64,000 nt of DNA from Rhyacichthys aspro (lineage: Eukaryota > Chordata > Actinopteri > Gobiiformes > Rhyacichthyidae). The notes under the pieces are model-generated. The model saw only the letters and a program-made list of their open reading frames with translations, ran no database searches and was not told the origin of the DNA. The position numbers and the translations under genes are program-made. Positions within the stretch are counted from its first letter, which is position 1. Every line of letters starts with the position of its first letter. The stretch is taken from positions 13,100,758 to 13,164,757 of the forward strand of contig CM072166.1 of assembly GCA_036850595.1 (NCBI GenBank), read 5' to 3'. Shown one piece after another: positions 60,701-64,000 of the stretch.

Positions 60701-63553
60701 TTGATTCAAATGTTGGGCGCTCAAAGTTTCCAATAGTGGAACATGAAAAGTGGAACTGGATTGGCCACTAAATAGTCAAAATGGGCCATAATACTTGTGA
60801 TTCATCAGAAGAGAACAGCAAACATATATCTGTACACTAAACACTGAAACTGACTGAAACAAGCCAGACGCACATTTGACTTGAATTATGTGCCATATGA
60901 TATTTGCACGTAGGTATTTATTGCGTTATTGTGGCTTAAATCACTAACTTTTGCTTTTTTTTTTTTTTTAGCTTGTATAGATGGAGATCTCATAGCAATA
61001 AAGATTAGCAATAATTAAGTCATGATTAGACACAGTAGTTCTTCATATGTGTAAATCTTGATTATGTTGTTAAAAAAACTGCATGATACACTGATTTCTA
61101 TATAAAGGTAACATTTCAAAATTATTGTAATAAAATATGGCGGCCTTTATTTTATCAAAAGAATGAAAACTATTCGGTAAATTTTACTGAGATGTGGGGT
61201 GTGTTATAGTGTTGCCTGTCTATGGAGTCAATGTGACTGTCCATAATAGTAAATAAGAAAAAAAAGCTAATTAATTGATTCAGACTTCATCTGCCATAGA
61301 CTGATTGTACTGGCGTATGTCGTTCTGTCCAGCAGCTCACTGATCTCAGACTTCTACTGGCTATTTCTGTTGTTCAAAAGCTGAGTGCAGGGGGTAGTCC
61401 ATGTTGTTTAGTATAGCATCTGCCCTGTTCTGTGTCATAGTTCCACTATTCCACTCTGGGGACATCCTGCTGACCAACTGTAAATGTTAAGCTTAGTTTC
61501 TGTGATTGTGTTGTAAATTCAATCCAATTGCATGCAGAGGCAGTTTAGTCTGTTAGTACTGCTCCATGGAAATTCAGCTCAAATCAACAGTGACTATTCT
61601 TTGTATCGAAATGGAAAGTTTTACGAAGGCTGGCCAGATTAAGTTGTGCCCCATTTGGTGATAAAAATATTCATATGCATCGCTTCCCTAGATTTACAGC
61701 ATTGGCAGAAGCATTACCTGTGTCTCATTGAATTCTTTTACACCGACACAGTACACAATGGCTCCCAGAGATCTGGCTCTCTCTGCCTGTTGGAAGACAA
61801 GGGAAGTAATAAATCAAGCACATCCACCAAACTGGAAGCAAAGCAACAGTATTCTGTATCCCCTGAGAAACTGGTTTAAGATATCAGTTTTTAGTGTGGA
61901 GTTTCTACCTCTTGCTGTGCACTGATAAGCTGATGTTCCTGCAACTCTCCATCTGTCAGCGCAATGATCACACTAGCTGTGCCTGGAAAAAACACACACG
62001 GCCAGACTATAACCTCAGCATAAATTATCTCAAGCTACAGTAAGCACTGAGGGTGAGTTATGATGCTTACCAAAGTTTTCCTGGTAAATCTGCTCATTTG
62101 CCTTTAAATAGAATGAACAGTTGTGGTTAAGTTAATCAGGAAATAGCGTTCAATATTCACATTGTGAAACGGAAACAGTAAAACTGTCTTACTCTTTTAA
62201 GCCCGAGGTCCATGAATGTGTCACCACCTGGGATCTCTCGTTTCAAAGCATTTAGCCCCTTCTGGATGTCCACTCTGAGAATTAAACGGCACACATTTGG
62301 ACTTACATTTTGTTTTGAACTCATTTAATTCATTTTGATTGGCTATATAAAGCTAAAAATTTATGTAATATCTACCTAAGATTTAATTTACCTGTTCTCC
62401 GTCAGCTTCATGATGGTGGACGCTCTGGTGGAGAATGTTATAAAGGACATCCTCAGCATGGGACTGGGAATGGGAGGAGGGAAAAACAAGTCATCACACA
62501 CACATTTACTCTAGTACTAAAATCCATACAACATGATGCCTAAGAGTGTGACTGCCAAAGATGACATTCAGCACCATTTTGTCCCTAAATATTTCATCAT
62601 ACTAGAGCTTTAAACCACTTATCGCTGATGAAACAAATGAATCACTTTAATGTTGTGTTTACAAATGGACAGTTTCTTAGAACACATGAACGCATTGTAC
62701 TTTTGGATTATTGGCTTTTAAATAACTAATAAATCATTCAGGAGAAATTTGAAATTATGCCGTCTTTGAGCTTGCGCAACAAAACACCAAAAGACACACA
62801 TCTATCTGCATGGGATTTGGGTCTGTTTAGCATTTGAGCCCTGCGTGACAATGACTTACATATTTCTGTTCCAAACATGTCACTGTATCCTCAGTTGTGG
62901 CTACGTGTTGTTTGTGTTTATGGGTAAAAATAGAGTTTGAAAACAATTGGAAGCAACTAAATATGCAACACATGTAAGACTATTGGAAAGCTACAATTGT
63001 TTGCAAGATATGCTAAGCTAATGCAGATTTGTATGACTGAAAGCTTGCTGAAAGCTCAACGTTAGTGAGTTATTTTTGCTCTGGTTTTACAAATTACATC
63101 CAGGTGTTTTCTGTGTTGTTAAAATGTTGCCTTTCCCCACACCTACTTCAGTCTTTAGCCTGCAGTGCTACTCTGTGCTACCGCAGCTGGTGATATGAGT
63201 TAAACACCAGCATGCTAACTGAGTGACTTAGCATATGGTCGTGTGTAGCCTTAGGGACACATTTTATTTTACTTCACTGAAGCAACTGCTGTGTAAAATA
63301 TGGGTTTCTCTTCAGAGACCAACATTTTGGTGCTAGAGGAAGCAGAAAAATTGTTTAGAGCCTCGAGACATAGCGCCTACTGACGATTTTCCAAATGTGT
63401 AGCATACAGTAAAAGCTGCAATGCTAGATACTAAATGCTACATTTAGCTACATTGTGAATTTACTCAAGCAATACTCATACCTTTTGAATTTTACTGCCA
63501 AGTGCTCCACAAAGTAATAAATTTCCTCCCAGTGGTTCTTCACACTGCCAGAC
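42780..63553 (-). CDS. antxr1: Anthrax toxin receptor 1-like (TEM8 family) cell-surface receptor, 5' end outside the window
   Basis: Exons in transcript order: 63553-63482, 62463-62392, 62274-62193, 62101-62071, 61982-61909, 61786-61718, 60128-60048, 59655-59595, 58379-58281, 58143-58074, 54010-53932, 51752-51657, 50537-50499, 50379-50281, 50181-50014, 48581-48501, 43025-42780. Lengths total 1519 nt, giving 505 residues and a stop. Order: vWA domain (about 1-180, starting SGSVKNHWEEIYYFVEHLA), Ig-like membrane-proximal domain (about 180-263), one transmembrane helix (about 266-290, then WWFWPLCC), and a long cytoplasmic tail. MIDAS residues in view are the two serines of SGS, the T of PGGDTF and the D of ALTDGE; the first MIDAS aspartate lies upstream of the window. 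Tail motifs such as LPKKKWPTVDASYYGGRG and MPEQEYE place it nearer ANTXR1 than ANTXR2. Family role: divalent-cation-dependent collagen/laminin binding linked to actin. Fish carry several ANTXR1 paralogues, so the exact suffix is unresolved. It is a host receptor, not a toxin. Confidence 0.93.
43026..48500 (-). other. antxr1: antxr1 last intron (5.5 kb)
   Basis: GT-AG intron without a recognised exon. Holds a copy of the ggacacagaataaactgc repeat family at about 43268-43435, a GC-balanced block at about 45700-46060 that might be regulatory, and a T19 run near 48340. Confidence 0.6.
43268..43435 (+). repeat. Copy of the ggacacagaataaactgc repeat family
   Basis: Contains tctagtctatacaaag, ggacacagaataaactgc, then ttctgg and gacatacaaccaatcagag. 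The same words in the same order occur in both arms of 55530-56190 and, more diverged, on the minus strand at 61500-61640. This appears to be one arm only. Confidence 0.65.
48582..50013 (-). other. antxr1: antxr1 intron, nothing notable
   Basis: GT-AG intron of 1.4 kb. AT-rich; no exon, RNA gene or clear repeat recognised. Confidence 0.55.
50725..51495. repeat. Six spaced copies of a 40-nt motif in an antxr1 intron
   Basis: The motif, roughly taagctaatgaaagctagtt then ttacacacttttgctg, begins at about 50725, 50835, 50899, 51124, 51318 and 51459. Some copies are preceded by gcttaatttc. Spacing varies from about 60 to 225 bp. All six have the same orientation between the antxr1 proline-rich and transmembrane exons. 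Confidence 0.65.
51657..51752 (-). other. antxr1: antxr1 transmembrane exon
   Basis: A single exon of 32 codons encodes FDGTILLITLLVLFLLLALL followed by FMWWFWPLCCTV. The helix is about 24 hydrophobic residues. The WWFWPLCC juxtamembrane segment holds two cysteines; palmitoylation near this position is known for ANTXR proteins, so it is a plausible inference here. Confidence 0.92.
51753..53931 (-). other. antxr1: antxr1 intron of 2.2 kb
   Basis: GT-AG intron. AT-rich with several short frames but no exon-like segment with homology or splice context. Confidence 0.55.
55530..56190. mobile_element. Fold-back DNA element with long inverted arms
   Basis: The left arm (about 55530-55830) has gatttctgtggattcaaatt, ggacacagaataacctgcc, then tctgg and gacatacaaccaat. 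The right arm (about 56010-56180), read on the minus strand, repeats this order: tggtccctatcgattaaagt, cagaataaactgcctctgg, acatacaaccaat. Single-arm copies at 43268-43435 and 61500-61640 show this is a dispersed family. No transposase frame was seen; class unknown. Confidence 0.65.
57190..57370 (+). mobile_element. Possible degraded tRNA-derived SINE
   Basis: A B-box-like ggattcaattcc at 57281-57292 follows a tRNA-like head at about 57253. It is followed by a body with tgtctatttactgtctctgt and cattaaaag. The A box is poorly preserved, so the call is tentative. Confidence 0.4.
58380..59594 (-). other. antxr1: antxr1 intron of 1.2 kb, nothing notable
   Basis: GT-AG intron between the two exons encoding KKSCIEILAAEPSSVCAG and ESFQVVVRGNGF. 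No further feature recognised. Confidence 0.55.
60129..61717 (-). other. antxr1: antxr1 intron of 1.6 kb with repeat fragments
   Basis: GT-AG intron. Near 61315-61440 is a plus-strand copy of the repeat at 19385-19540, directly followed at 61500-61640 by a minus-strand copy of the ggacacagaataaactgc family. The remainder is AT-rich without a recognised gene. Confidence 0.55.
62464..63481 (-). other. antxr1: antxr1 intron of 1.0 kb, nothing notable
   Basis: GT-AG intron between the first and second exons visible in the window. AT-rich; no exon, RNA gene or clear repeat recognised. Confidence 0.55.
63482..63553 (-). other. antxr1: antxr1 exon carrying the first MIDAS serines
   Basis: The first coding exon in the window begins with the third base of a codon that, by comparison with the human DKSGS order, completes the K before SGS. 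It reads SGSVKNHWEEIYYFVEHLAV, then KFK. The splice junction therefore cuts inside the DxSxS metal-site motif, leaving its aspartate in an exon past the right edge. Confidence 0.88.
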
Positions 63554-64000
63554 CTAAAAAAAAAAAAAGACAACAAAGAAATGTAATTAATTTTGTGAAG
63601 TCTTTTTAAAAAAATACACAAGCAAGCTACAGAATAGACAAGAAGTAATAGTAGTGCAGCATAAAAGCAACTAGCTACATGTATTAGCTATTAGCCTAGA
63701 AATAGCTACATGTATAAGCTATTAGCCTAGAAAAATAGTCGAACAGGCATATTTTTTAAGAATAATTTACAACTCCATCTGGAAAGACAGAATATATATT
63801 ATAAAAAATGTCAGTAAAGTAATTTGTGTATGGAGGATTGACTCATTTGTATCAACACTAGCTTATCTTACTGTGTTAACTGAAAAAAGATACATGAGCC
63901 TTAATCAGCTGTGCTACATGTATGAAAAGCTAAAAGGAACGTGTAAAATTAATTAATGGAAATGGGTCTAAAATAATTAACAAGCTCAATATGTAGGTCT
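63554..64000 (-). other. antxr1: Start of an antxr1 upstream intron, running off the window
   Basis: AT-rich sequence upstream of the MIDAS exon, ending in an acceptor (TTTTAG). It contains an imperfect direct repeat of about 38 nt at 63671-63732 (agctacatgtattagctatt and agctacatgtataagctatt). No exon for the signal peptide is visible, so it lies farther right. Confidence 0.6.

Noticed and set aside
42780..63553. The name anthrax toxin receptor could suggest a toxin or pathogen gene.
   Set aside because: The product is an ordinary vertebrate vWA-domain membrane receptor; nothing in the window encodes a toxin or virus.

Overview
The window is vertebrate nuclear DNA, most likely from a percomorph teleost fish. 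Genes are split by GT-AG introns, exons are GC-richer than the AT-rich surroundings, and the proteins are near full-length matches to vertebrate families. The non-coding DNA carries fish-type repeats: a tRNA-derived SINE, a LINE reverse-transcriptase scrap, piggyBac-like and other short inverted-repeat elements. Gene names come from recalled family sequences; no database was searched.

Three protein-coding genes are present. (1) mms19, minus strand, 12817 to 1141: 30 coding exons whose lengths sum to 3054 nt, an open 1017-residue frame. It encodes the HEAT-repeat scaffold of the cytosolic iron-sulfur targeting complex. (2) ubtd1, plus strand, 13608 to 21483: four coding exons, 237 residues, a ubiquitin-domain protein that works with UBE2D-type E2 enzymes. 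mms19 and ubtd1 are head to head with 790 bp between start codons, which looks like a shared two-way promoter with two NRF1-type palindromes and several short upstream ORFs on the ubtd1 side. A divergent MMS19/UBTD1 pair is also the human arrangement, which supports both calls. (3) An anthrax-toxin-receptor-1 type gene (antxr1-like), minus strand, entering from beyond the right edge and ending at 42780: 17 coding exons, 505 residues. The signal peptide and the extreme start of the vWA domain lie outside the window. It is a normal cell-surface matrix receptor, not a toxin gene.

Layout: 1-1140 is the mms19 3' side plus intergenic DNA; 1141-12817 mms19; 12818-13607 shared promoter; 13608 to about 24030 ubtd1 with a long 3' UTR; about 24030-41060 a 17-kb gene-free interval full of transposon remnants; about 41060-64000 antxr1 with large introns and a probable 1.7-kb 3' UTR. 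ubtd1 and antxr1 converge tail to tail.

The three genes have unrelated roles (Fe-S protein maturation, ubiquitin conjugation, cell adhesion), so no pathway unit is evident and I found no convincing novel multi-gene system. The items most worth a second look are a 30-bp-stem hairpin at 34951-35036 that resembles a microRNA precursor, several intact-ended miniature transposons, a 31-bp tandem array in an mms19 intron, a repeated 40-nt motif in an antxr1 intron, and GC-balanced non-coding blocks that may be conserved enhancers.
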